Positions 20,390-30,998 of a DNA stretch of 64,000 bases are shown piece after piece; the stretch's first letter is position 1, and each line of letters starts with the position of its first letter. The position numbers and the translations under genes were made by a program. The notes under the pieces were generated by a model. The model saw only the letters and a program-made list of their open reading frames with translations, was not told the origin of the DNA and made no database searches. The stretch comes from Viola odorata (taxonomy: Eukaryota; Streptophyta; Magnoliopsida; Malpighiales; Violaceae): positions 64,952,304 through 65,016,303 of the forward strand of contig OY829537.1 of NCBI GenBank assembly GCA_963691705.1, written 5' to 3'.

Positions 20390-23300
20390 TGTTGATACCC
20401 GAATTTTGACGCCATTTTTATTTAATTTTAGCATTTCTATTATTCAGCCAATTTACAGTCATTTTCAGTTGATTTAATGTCGCTAGCATTTTTAGGTGTT
20501 TCGTTGCATTTTAGCATCATCGTTAGCATCGTCAGCTTTCAAAGTCGCATTTTTTATTTTTCGTCAAGTATTTTCATTATTATTATCATTATTATTTTTA
20601 GCCTTAAAAATCACATTTTTAATTATCCGGCAGCCGTTTCTTAAATTATTCTTCGTTTTAGGTCATCACACGAATTTTAGGATTTTTTATATTTTCGCAC
20701 ATTTTTTAGTATTTTTATTTTTTTATTATTATTTTCGTTCGAGCTTTTATTGGACCCGAGTAAGTTCGCTCGGAAAATAACTCGACTTTAAAATGTTTTC
20801 CATCAACTAGTTGCTAGATTTTTTTCCGGTCGCAACGGTCTACAGCGTTTCGTGTAATTTTCGGTGTAACGCTTTATTTTTTTCGTTCCCGCGTTTCGCG
20901 CCTTTGAACACTAAAATAAACGCGTTAAACGAGAAGTTCTCATCGTTCGCTGTAGACGGTTAAAACCGTTGTATTTTTTTCTACGCGCCGGCGCCTTCGG
21001 CTCGAAAAGTCGGAACGTTTGCTCGACGGATCCGGCTCGAGGCTATTTAAATCAAATGAAAGGCCATTTGATCATGGCCATTGATCTGGTCAACCAAGGA
21101 AAGTCAACCAGATCAATGGCCCTTGATTTATTGTGCATAATGCACATGCACAGTGCAAGGAAATTCTCAGCCACGAGCCCGCGCCCGAGCCACCTGCTCT
21201 CCTTCTCAGCCACGTCTTCGTCCGAGCCCCTAGCCGTAGCTCCCTAGCTCCGCCATCATCACGCCTCTAGCTCCTCCACGCGCAGCCCGCGTCCGGCCTC
21301 CACGCGGCTCCCTTCGGCTATAAATAGCCGTCACCATTTCCCTTCGCGAGGGTCCGGAAATTTTACAAAAAAAAAAAAAACAACACTCTCCCTCTCCATT
21401 TTCCTGGACCAATTCAAGCAACCTCAAGTCTCATTCCCGTTCCTCGTCGTCGCACATAGCAGCCGCCGCACTGTAAGCTTTCTTTCCTTTGTTTTCTTTT
21501 AAATTTTCGTTTAAAGCTTAGGTAATTAATTAATCACCGGAACTTGCTGCCATCCTTCTGTTTTGAGCCTAATTTAATCATGCTAACATCAGTTTTAATT
21601 ATCGTTGCTTAGTTTATTTGTTTCGTTAATTAACGTCAAAATGCATCTCGTCGTTTCCTTTAAAAAACTTGCTGTTTTCGTGTCCGCTTTCTTGCTGTGA
21701 TTCTCTGTTTGTACTGCTGGAAGGGAGACGAGTATTTTGGACCAAGAACCAGGCGAATCCGTCGCCTGGTTCTTCACCTCCGTCGCCGGCAGTGGCGCCA
21801 GTGACGAGAGGTTGAAGGAGATAATCTCCTTGGGCCATTCGGCCCTTCGTGCGACATGAGGGAAAGGTGATGGGCTTGGCCCATCACCATTTAAATTAAT
21901 TTCCATGGGCCAGGAACTGTTCCTGGCCCATTTCTCTGAATTTTAAGTAGGGCCTAGCCCATTTCTATTTTTCCGAGTCCTCGTTCCGTCATTTTTTACG
22001 TAAAATGCTAACATGTTTCATATATTTATTTTTCATGATACGTGCTATTTTTCGTATGTTTTATACATGAATTATTTAATTCCCTTTTTTCGTAAAATAT
22101 TTCGTATGCTTATTTTTTAACAAGTTGTTTCTTGAATTGTTTTATACGTGAATTGCTCATTTCTTATCGTGATATTTACTTTCATGTTATCTAACCTCAG
22201 TCATTTATATCTAACCATTTAAATTCAATTATTTATTATACCGCCTACATGGTCGGTCGCATTTTAATTTTCGCAATTTATCAACTGCTTTAATTTTTCG
22301 CAAAACTGCTGGAAATCCTTCCGCAAATTATCAACTGCTTAATTTCCCGCACTTTAAATTTCAGCAATTTACTTTCAGCAATTTAAATTCAATACCGCCT
22401 ACATGGTCGGTCGCAATATCAACTGCTTTAATTTTTCGCAAAACTGCTGGAAATCCTTCCGCAACTTATCAACTGTTTAATTTTCCGCACTTTAATTTTC
22501 CGCAATTTACTTTCAGCAATTTAAATTCAATACCGCCTACATGGTCGGTCGCACTTATCAACTGTTTACTTTTCCGCACTTTAAATTTCAGTAATTTAAA
22601 TTCAATACCGCCTACATGGTCAGTCGCACTTATCAACTGTTTACTTTTCCGCACTTTATTTTTCCGCACTTTAAATTTCAGCAATTTAAATTCAATACCG
22701 CCTACATGGTCGGTCGCATTTTAATTCTCGTAAATATTCAACTGCTTTAATTTTTCGCACACTGCTGGAAATCCTTCCGCAATCTATCAACTGTTTATTT
22801 TCTGCAAATATCAACTGTTTATTTTCTGCAAATATCCAACTGCTCATTCTCTACATTATCAACCTGTTTTATTTTCTGCCAATCACCAAACTTTTTATTC
22901 CCTGTAAATCGCCCCTAGCATTTAATTTTTCTGCACTTATCAAAACAGCATTTAAATTCTCGTATGCGTAAAATCAATCATTTTTCGCATGCAATCAACC
23001 TAGCACTTAAATTCTCGTATGCGTAAAATCCATCATTTTTCGCATGCAATCAACCCAGCATTTAAATTCTCGTATGCGTAAAATCCATCATTTTTCGCAT
23101 GCAATCAACCCAGCATTTAAATTCTCGTATGCGTAAAATCAATCATTTTTCGCATGCAATCAACCTAGCATTTAAATTCTCGTATGCGTAAAATCAATCA
23201 TTTTTCGCATGCAATCAACACAGCCTTTAAATTCTCGTGTGCTTAAAATCAATCATTTTTCGCACGCAATCAACTCAGTATCTCATTTTCGTATGCGTAA

Positions 23301-24225
23301 AATTCATCATTTCTCGCATGCAATCAATTGTCGCCATTTATTTTCATGCACTCATCAAGCTCAGCGTTTAATTCTCGTATGCGTACAATCCATCATTTTA
23401 CGTGTACAATCAATTGTCATTTAAAATTTTCATTGCTCAGTTATTTCTCAAGCTATCACTAACACTCTCGTTTTGTAGGTTAATTTCAAGCTTCGCTCGA
23501 AAGTACGCCTCACAAGTCCCTTTTATTTATTCGATGCTTTTCGCAAATATCAACTGCATGCATGATATATAGAACTGCTAGAATTAAAATCAACCCACAT
23601 GAACAACATGTTTAAAGAGTTGCTTAAAATGCCATGTTCATATGATTTTAAATTCTCGCTTGTAATGACTGCATGTACATGGGGACTTTCGATCCCACTT
23701 CAGTTTTTCACTTTAAAATCATTCATTTAAATTGGTACTCTGTTAGCAATCCATGTTAGGATCACGTAGTAATTAAGTTAATCATGCATGGCCCGATGAT
23801 GAAAAAAGAGGGCGCTCATTCAGTCTTACGGAAAATTCAGTCCCATCACGATCATAATAAAGACTAAAGTGACGATTCCTCTGAGGGCCCCTTTTTTCAA
23901 AACGCATTTCTCAAATACCTTTTTAAACACCTCTCTCATCAACCGGTAACCATTTTTGGATGTGTCTCGGGTGCCTAACACCTTCCCGAGACCATAATAC
24001 GACCCCGAACCTTTGTCTGGGGTCCAGACCCCTTTTTTTGTGCCTTTAGCTTTTTACTTATTATATTTCCTATGCCATGACGATTAGGGTTCCCTAAGCC
24101 TAGCAACAAAATTAGGGTGGCGACTTCATTGCATGCTGCTAGGCGTCCCTTTTACGCCGAGCATCTGAAGGTCTCAAATTTCGTTGCACACTCGCGAATT
24201 TTTTTTAAATTTCCGAGGCGCGACA
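20390..24225 (+). repeat. Element A 3' LTR (3836 bp)
   Basis: Starts TGTTGATACCC and ends GGCGCGACA, followed by the CTATC duplication. Retains a 51-bp stretch (about 23498-23548, 'GAAAGTACGCCTCACAAGTC...') absent from the 5' LTR and related to a block in LTR B and C, so the 5' copy lost it. Confidence 0.93.
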
Positions 24226-24880
24226 CTATCCCTTTCGGCCAACAGGATTTAATTATCATGACTACCAAAAAGCATGGCAACACGCCTTCCTATATTCAAA
24301 CTACCATCACTCCTGGTTCTTTCATTTCCATAATGATATACCACGAAAATTCCCTCATTGGTTTTACCAATGGTGGAAATACTTCAGAGCATCAGAACTT
24401 GCATATCCTCCAACAGTTAGTGAAGGATTTGAAACCTTTCAAAAAAATTATCACCCTCAAACTATACCTAAATTGATGTCATTCACTCTCATGTTCAAAA
24501 TACCCTAGATCATCTACTGGAATTTTGACATAGTTGACCACACTGCCACAGAACCCCCCATATTGACAAAACGATGGAAAGTAAAATGGTGGAAAAGTTT
24601 TCCACAAGAACAAGCATGTAAAAACACTGTATTACACAAACTAGCAGAAACCACAATTACCAACCCTACTCCTTTACCACCATCTATATTTCTCTCATCC
24701 AAAAAACAGTTACAAGCAAACCTAGCAACAACTTCATCCAAAGATGAATACAAGAAAAAATTAAAAGAAACACTTTCTCAACTAGATGCAGACGACGCAG
24801 CATCATCAGCAACTCCTCAAAACTCTGATCCAGATTATGATCAAGACATGATGGCAGAATTATATCCAGATTTAAAATAA
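24226..24880 (+). pseudogene. Viral downstream ORF, 3' part (left copy)
   Basis: Resumes directly after the element A target duplication. Residues include IPRKFPHWFYQWWKYFRASELAYPP, shown here only in part, then after TAG 24506-24508 IIYWNFDIVDH and KRWKVKWWKSFPQEQ, ending in an acidic tail at 24880. The tryptophan-rich pattern 'P-HWFYQWW ... KRWKVKWW' recurs, to my knowledge, in downstream proteins of several endogenous caulimovirids; its function is unknown to me. The TAG after KIP is present in both the left and the inverted copy, so it predates the split or belongs to the virus. Confidence 0.7.
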
Positions 24881-25407
24881 AATAAAAATAAATGTCTCTC
24901 CAGAGATAAAAAATAAATAAAATAAATAAATAAAATGAAAAACCTTACAGTAGCCGACAACAAACAAGTAACTCAGCACGCACACATATCATCTAGAGAA
25001 GATAGAAATTCAAAAAATCCTACATATGGACAAAGTAAGACAGATGGCCAGATACGTGCATAAAACCAACTCTATCAGACAAAATAAAGACACACCTCAT
25101 CAAACTGAAGCTTTATCATCAACGGAGAACGCAAGCCACATGGAAAAACATGCATCAATCAGCCAAATCTCCCAGACACCTCAGCAACCAACAAGCCAGA
25201 CGAAATACAGCTGCAAAGCAATATCCGAAAAAGACGAACTTCGAAGAATGTAGAATCTGCCAACTTTTATCTCTAAACTTTGTAAAACTTTCCCTATAAA
25301 TAGAAGGGTTTTCCCTCAGTTGGATGTAAGCAACTATCACCTGTACAAGAATCTCTCAACGCAATAAAAGCTTAAAAGTTTCTCTATGTAAGTTTTCCCT
25401 TTCAAAA
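24881..25407 (+). promoter_or_regulatory. Viral promoter, transcript start region and leader (left copy)
   Basis: TATAAATA at 25295-25302 is followed after about 60 bases by AATAAA (25363-25368) and then the ORF1 ATG at 25408. A poly(A) signal just downstream of the start is usual in caulimovirids, whose transcripts are terminally redundant. The upstream 400 bases are mirrored at 61813-62210. A 75-codon frame (25026-25253) is conserved in both copies but overlaps the presumed promoter. No initiator tRNA-Met primer site was found in this short leader. Confidence 0.7.
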
Positions 25408-25416
25408 ATGTCTTTC
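25408..25416 (+). pseudogene. Viral ORF1 start (left copy), cut by element B
   Basis: ATG and two more codons (M-S-F) precede the insertion of element B. The rest of ORF1 resumes at 60591. The intact reading of the same ORF is in the inverted copy (61232-61699). Confidence 0.8.
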
Positions 25417-27755
25417 TGTTGCTACCCGAATTTTGACTTACGTCGCAACTTTTTTCGTTTCATTACACGTCACATTAATAGCACGTTTATGTCAAATTTC
25501 AATCGATTTTTTGATCAAGGACTATTTTTTAATGTTTCACGTCATTTCACGCTTTTTGAATTTTTCGTATTTTTCTCGTATTTTCGACTAAAATCGTATT
25601 TTTTGGTTTTCGTCAACGCATTTATGTATATTTATGTTTATCGCATTTAATAGCTCGTCTAGGTCAAATTCCTGTTGATTCTTGGTCCCAGGCTAGTTTG
25701 TTTAAAATTCCTTATCATTTCCTGTCTTTTTGCGAACTTCTTTTGATCCCGAGTAAGTTTCCCGGGACCGAGGGTCGAACGCGTTATTTCTTTATTTGAT
25801 AATTACGTGCTAATTTTCTCTTTCACGCCACCACGTTTAGTTTCGTTCAATTTATATCGTAAGGACATTTATTTTGCGCACGAACGTTTTGACACTTCCA
25901 AAAGACAAAATAAATACGTTAAATCAACTTTCGCATTTCTTCACTGTATATTAGTTTTCTTGCCTTATTTTTCTACACATAGTTGTACCCTCGGCTCATA
26001 TTTATTTTCATTTTTGAGCGATTTCGCTCGTGCCAAAAATATCCCGTTCGTGCCCGAAGATGAGATAAACTCTACATAAATGCCATTTAATTCATTCTCA
26101 TCCTCCAACTCACTGCCAACTCATTTTAGATCATCACAACCTCTCATCTGATCACTCTTGGCCACATGATTTAGCTTGCTCATCACCCAACCACACAATC
26201 AACCCCGGCCACACAACCGATCCGGCCAACCCCGACCACACACACAACCGACTTCATTCAAATTTCCTTCTCTATAAATAGCAACCTTCATCCAACAAAT
26301 CAAGGGAACCAAATCCTCCTCTTAATCTCTATTTCTTGCACTACCTTCTTGGCAAATTGCTCTCCCGGAAAGGTAAGCTACCTCTCTCTCTCTAGTTTCT
26401 TTAATTTTCGTTTTTCATTGTAATGCATGAATAAACTGTAAAAATTTGCATGATATGCTTAGTTTTCATGTTAGTAAGGCTTTCCTTGCCTCAATTTAAT
26501 TGCATGATTCTTTGAGTAATTAATGACTATATATGCGTATTAATTAAACTTGTCTTTCCATGCAAAATTGCCCTCGTTATGGACTTGTTTTTCTTGCTGT
26601 TTTTGTGGTTTTTATTTTCTGTTTTGCTACCTTAATTATTGCAACCATTTTGGGTAAGAATGGTGGAAGTCTAAAACTTGAGTTTTAGCCATGGTGCCCG
26701 GCTTGGTTGGAGAAGAAGAAGGAAGAAGGTGAGTGATGGCGGGAAAGGTAAGAAAGAAAGAAAAGGTGGTGGGCTTTGGCCCATTCTTGTTTTAAAAATT
26801 AAAATTTGTGCTTGACTTGTGCCAAGCCCATTTTTTAATGTCCAAATTTCCAACGTGGGACCTGTTCATTTATTTTTCGTCAATTATGTAAAATATTCGT
26901 ATGCTTTATTTAAATCGTATGAAATATTCGTGTTCCTTTTCGTATATAACATGGATAATTTGTTTCGTATGCATCATGTTTTTATTTAATTTGTATGTTT
27001 ATATGTGTTATTTGATTAAATGTATGCTTGTATGTACTTAATTAAGTGAGTACATGATTAAATGATATACGCTTATGTGATACCTAATTAATAGAGTGCA
27101 TGATTAAATGATATATGCTTACGTGATACTTAATTAATTAAATGCATGATTAGATGATATGCTTATATATGTTAATTTATCTAAGTCCATGATTAGATGA
27201 CGTGTTCATGCCATGTGTTAATTAATTGAATGTGTGCAGGGTTTAAAGGAGGTGTTCATGCCATGCCTTATTTTAATTAATTGCTTACATGTTATAAATA
27301 ATTTATTTCGTATATGCCATGTATAATTTATTTCGTATATGCCATAAATAATTTATTTCGTATATGCCACGTATAATTTATTTCGTATATGCCATGTATA
27401 ATTTATTTCGTATATGCCATGTATAATTTATTTCGTATGTATAATTTATTTCGTATATGCCACGTATAATTTATTTCGTATATGCCATGTATAATTTATT
27501 TCGTATATGCCATGTATAATTTATTTCGTATATGCCATGTATAATTTGTTTCGTATATGCCATGAATAATTTTCATACTAATATGTCATGAATAATTTGT
27601 AAGCTTGTATGCCATGATGTAAATGTTGTGTTTATGCCATGTTTAATTAAATTATTGCATGATTTAAATAATGTGTTTATGCCATGTTAATTAAATACTT
27701 GTATGATTTAAATAATGTGTTTAGGCCATGTTTAATTAAATGCTTGTATGATAAT
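25417..27755 (+). repeat. Element B 5' LTR, left part
   Basis: Corresponds to the beginning of 57101-60585. The LTR continues at 43685-44748 after element D; the two parts total 3403 bp. TATA box at 26273-26280 (TCTC-TATAAATA-GC). A (TC)n tract and GGTAAGC (about 26373) resemble a splice donor soon after the start. Substitutions and small indels against the 3' LTR are clearly more frequent than in the element A pair. Confidence 0.9.
27296..27580 (+). repeat. 25-bp tandem repeats in LTR B (5' copy)
   Basis: Unit ATAATTTATTTCGTATATGCCATGT, shown in two halves: ATAATTTATTTCG and TATATGCCATGT. About ten copies, some shortened to 'ATGTATAATTTATTTCG'. The 3' LTR (58988-59345) has more copies, so unit number changed after insertion or during LTR copying. 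Confidence 0.85.
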
Positions 27756-28257
27756 TGATAAGATTCGAGGTCGTGTCTGATCAGAACGGTGGCGGTCGGT
27801 CGTCGGATGTACCTGCAAAGCGCCGGAGGGGGGCTCTGGCGTAGACACTCCGATGCTTAAGTCAGTTCGGGGTACAAATTAACAAGAGGTTCTGCTGGGT
27901 CCTCTCGATCATACCTTTTGTTCGAAAAAGTAAGGATATTTATAGGCCTCGATGGCGATACCTGGCGATAACAATCCAGGCGATGTCTGATGATGACGTC
28001 ACGAGCGATGCCAGTAGGTGACGTCATGAGCGGTATCTAACTGGGCTGCCGGGAGCGATAACCTCGCAGTTCCCTAGGATGGGATGGCGCCGTGCGTATA
28101 GAGACGCGTGAGTCCCCCCTCCGCTGATGTCGACCATCCTAGGAATCCTTCGCTGATCCCTGGGCGATATGAAGATATACTATGGGACTTATAGGAATCC
28201 GTCCCGGCAGGAGTCGCAAGTGTAGTAGCACCGTGAAGGTTATCTTGATTGTTATCA
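27756..28257 (-). repeat. Element D 3' LTR (502 bp)
   Basis: Left copy, the 3' one since the element reads on the minus strand. Terminal inverted bases TGATAA...TTATCA. No strong polypurine tract is visible next to it; the minus-strand sequence before the LTR ends CAGTTGGGCTTA. Confidence 0.93.
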
Positions 28258-29187
28258 TAAGCCCAACTGAAAACGAGCCCGAGTGTTTACCAAGGGCTGT
28301 CACTCCCTGTCCATGTCTGGAATCTTAGGTGATGATTTGTTCTTTCATAAGGCGATAGGCTCCTAGGATATCCGAGCTTCCTTGTCTCCTTTAGCTTGAG
28401 ACAGGTGGGTCTAAACGATGGGCTAGAGCTCAGATTTGAAGATTTTCCTCCGAGCAATCAGATCCCGGCCTTCATTTTTGTCTCATACCTCGTCCTCTGG
28501 AGGCGTTAAGAAATCCACAGGAGACGCTGCCGTCTTGTTCGTAATTATTAGGAGATTGCTTTCACCTAGCGATATTATTCAGCCTGATCCCTTGGGCAGG
28601 ACTTAGAAAATTGCAACTTTACTCCTGTCGCAGGAGAGCTGCTGACAGGCCACTTGCGATGTCGCCAAGGACTGCAGACGAGTCATTCCGTAGGCTTGCC
28701 TATGTTCCGGTCCATCATCCTTTTAAGTGTACTGCAAACACATAGAGGTGATAGGTACTTATAGATAATTTAGCAAACTTTGTACTTACAGGGATTTTGA
28801 GATCACACAGGTCTTGCCTTTCTTCTCCGCTTAAGGGAACAACGATATTGACGCGGTTTTACGCCATCAGCTGCCTTCGATTAACATGGCTTTATACCAC
28901 TAGATACCTGTGAGGTCGGCGAGGTTTTATGCATCTAGGGCTACCTGTGACATCAACGCGGCTTTACACTGTAGATACCAGTAACCGTATGGCTTTTACG
29001 ACTACCCATAATATCGTGCCTTTCGGCGCTTTTCCATATTCTATCTCGTACCCCTCCGAGCATCTGTATCGCGGATAGTTCACGAACACTGACCTTTGCT
29101 TCCGCTTCGGGTCCATCGGCCCTCGAGGGTAACGGGACGGCTCGCCTTTTGAGGACCTTCTTTTCTTTTCCAAGGCCCTTCTCTCGG
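28258..29187 (-). other. Element D 3' untranslated region
   Basis: No gene recognised. The motif 'AGCCCAACTGAAAACGA' at 28261 recurs near 29788. Degenerate repeats of about 55 bp with 'GCGGTTTTACG' and 'AGATACC.GT' lie at 28845-28990. Confidence 0.5.
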
Positions 29188-29197
29188 AGCATATAAA
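29188..29197 (+). promoter_or_regulatory. TATA box for first antisense gene
   Basis: CATATAAATC lies 51-60 bases before ATG 29248, at a distance that fits a short leader. Confidence 0.45.
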
Positions 29198-29247
29198 TCG
29201 GGGAGCTTTTTCCACCCACGTTCTCATCATCTTTGGCAACTTGCATT

Positions 29248-29625
29248 ATGGATCATTTGACTAAAAATTTTCTCCTTTCCAAGGGCCACTCTCTCAAGAA
29301 CCTCAATGATGGTGACGTTGGGTTCCTGGAGAACATGCTGGTCAAGACTTCTGAGGACATCCTGAAGCTGCAGGGGATGCTAACCCCACTCCATTCCAGG
29401 CTGGGAGCCACGTTTCTGGAGGATTTCAGTCCTTTAGAGAGCGTGTCGAAGCTGGCTGCCTCCATCGCTCGGATTCAAGTGGTGATCACCATGCTGCAGC
29501 AGCGCAAGGATATGCTGGGGTGCTGCCTAAAGGGGATGAGTGCCACCTCCCATGATCTAATTCTGGTCATGGATTCCCTGAGAGACCGTCCCGAAGTACC
29601 TAAAGACGCTGGCTCTGACGCCTGA
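29248..29625 (+). CDS. Antisense gene 1 of element D, small helical protein (125 aa)
   Basis: ATG 29248, stop at 29623-29625, with no interruption. A TATA-like box precedes it and AATAAATAAA follows at about 29698. The product is predicted mostly helical and leucine-rich (FLLSKGHSLKNL, LQGMLTPLHSRLG, LAASIARIQVVITMLQQRKDML), with no cysteine knuckle, signal peptide or membrane segment. I recognise no family. It runs opposite to gag-pol, like the other extra genes of this element. It may be an exon or a relative of the coiled-coil tails of the two large antisense genes; sequence alone does not decide this. Confidence 0.5.
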   Translation: MDHLTKNFLLSKGHSLKNLNDGDVGFLENMLVKTSEDILKLQGMLTPLHSRLGATFLEDFSPLESVSKLAASIARIQVVITMLQQRKDMLGCCLKGMSATSHDLILVMDSLRDRPEVPKDAGSDA

Positions 29626-30020
29626 TATCAGTGGCTCCCTTTGAGCCCTTTTTACTTTCCCTCTTGTCATGCTACTGTACTTTTCGGCCATTAGGCCATA
29701 ATAAATAAACTGTTTTTATTATGCCACTTTGCAACTGTTCTTCTTCTTTAATGCGCCCTTTGTCTTTTTTCCATTGGGGGTATTCTTAGCCCAACTGAAA
29801 ACGATTCAGCCACTGGGTGGTTTTCTGGTTGGCTGTTCTGCATTAAATCCACGCCGCTGCTATCCTGGCAACTGATTGGGCGATTTTGCGGTTTTCCTTG
29901 ATTCAAGTAAGATTTCAACAGGCGTGACTTCAAATCCTTACTCATACTTCAGGCTGTACACGTGTCCACCCTCAAGGGTCGGGTTGGAAGATCGAAGATC
30001 CTTTTTTCCCGATTTTCTAG

Positions 30021-30030
30021 CTATTTAAAG
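30021..30030 (+). promoter_or_regulatory. TATA-like box for second antisense gene
   Basis: CTATTTAAAG, 70-79 bases before ATG 30100. Confidence 0.35.
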
Positions 30031-30099
30031 GGATCCTCTTTCCCTCGTTTTTATTCACCTCCTTGTTCATTTTTCCTTTGATAAGTAATCTGCGATCTC

Positions 30100-30531
30100 A
30101 TGGTTGATTCTCATTTTTTAGATACGACCGCACGAGATTCTCCACCAACTCCTCCGACTTCTCCTGATTCGAATAATCCTCCTCCGTCGCCTCCTTGGAG
30201 GCCGCCTGTTCGCCGATGGTGTCGCAAGAGGTGGAGGAAGGATGCTGCGAAGGCCTCTAGATCATTCTTTGATTCTCTTGCTTCTCTCTCTACGAAGGGG
30301 GAAGGAACGTCTTTCCTTCCTAGCGAGTCACCACAAAGGACTCCCTCTGCCTGCTCGGCCGTTGAAACGATATCGCCAGCTGTTAAGGAGGAGTCAGATC
30401 AATCGACAATTCGTGCAGGGAGGAGGATTGAGGAACCTTTCCCTCTCACTAGCGAGGATCCATCGCTTTTAGGTGATGATGATGATGACGCGGTCTACTG
30501 CTATGGCATCTCCTGGTCTGACGGCGAATAG
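30100..30531 (+). CDS. Antisense gene 2 of element D, Pro-rich/acidic protein (143 aa)
   Basis: ATG 30100 to stop 30529-30531, uninterrupted. It has three parts: a proline/threonine-rich N-terminus (PPTPPTSPDSNNPPPSPPW), a basic patch (RRWCRKRWRKDAAKASR, about residues 38-55) that could bind nucleic acid or act as a nuclear signal, and an acidic end (LLGDDDDDAVYCYGISWSDGE split here as GDDDDDAVYCYG and ISWSDGE). AATAATAAAATG follows at about 30578 as a possible poly(A) signal. No known family is recognised. The amphipathic basic/acidic layout and the lack of stops are what support it as a real frame. Confidence 0.45.
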   Translation: MVDSHFLDTTARDSPPTPPTSPDSNNPPPSPPWRPPVRRWCRKRWRKDAAKASRSFFDSLASLSTKGEGTSFLPSESPQRTPSACSAVETISPAVKEESDQSTIRAGRRIEEPFPLTSEDPSLLGDDDDDAVYCYGISWSDGE

Positions 30532-30803
30532 TTGTGCATACCATGCCTCTTTGTAGATGCCGTATGGCTTTCCCAAAATAATAAAATGACGCTTTATTTT
30601 CTTTTCGCTCTCCTGCCGCTTTTCTCCCTTTATTTTTTCAGGTTTCCAGGGTTATCGCGGAAGTGTGCCTTTCGCTGGGTGCAACTGCCTTTCGGTTTTC
30701 AATCAGTAACTGTCTTCTCCAAAAGACACTGATGACTGCCCACGCGTCCTTTCTACTTTGCACGTGTTTTGTTTTTACAGGCTGTTTCTTTTTTAGGTTT
30801 AAC

Positions 30804-30813
30804 CTTTATAAGG
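30804..30813 (+). promoter_or_regulatory. TATA-like box for third antisense gene
   Basis: CTTTATAAGG, about 190 bases before ATG 30999. Confidence 0.35.
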
Positions 30814-30998
30814 AATTCGCTCTTCTCTTTTAGTACTTTTGCTAATACTTTGAATTCTTCGTATTTTCTCTCTTCTGTGCTTCTTTCTTCCCAAGGGTTT
30901 TGCTGCAATTGCTCGCCGGTGCCGACGGCCTGTTTACTAGCTCTTTGCTCCAGGTATTTTGTTTCTCTATCGCCATAGCTTTACTTTTCCAGTTCATT

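Larger units (their letters stand above)
9338..24225 (+). mobile_element. Element A: complete non-autonomous Ogre/Tat-like Ty3/gypsy element
   Basis: Bounded by long LTRs (9338-13122 and 20390-24225) that begin TGTTGATACCC and end GGCGCGACA, flanked by the 5-bp duplication CTATC (9333-9337, 24226-24230). A primer site and a polypurine tract lie in the expected places. The 7.27-kb interior codes only for Gag: no protease, reverse transcriptase, RNase H or integrase could be found on either strand. The two LTRs differ at few positions by eye, apart from a 51-bp deletion in the 5' copy. The low divergence suggests a fairly recent insertion, presumably with enzymes from a related element. Confidence 0.92.

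Noticed and set aside
25300..25408. Initiator tRNA-Met primer site of the virus
   Set aside because: Looked for TGGTATCAGAGC-type sequence in the leader and before the movement protein on both copies; none found. It may lie in the missing part between ORF2 and the movement protein.
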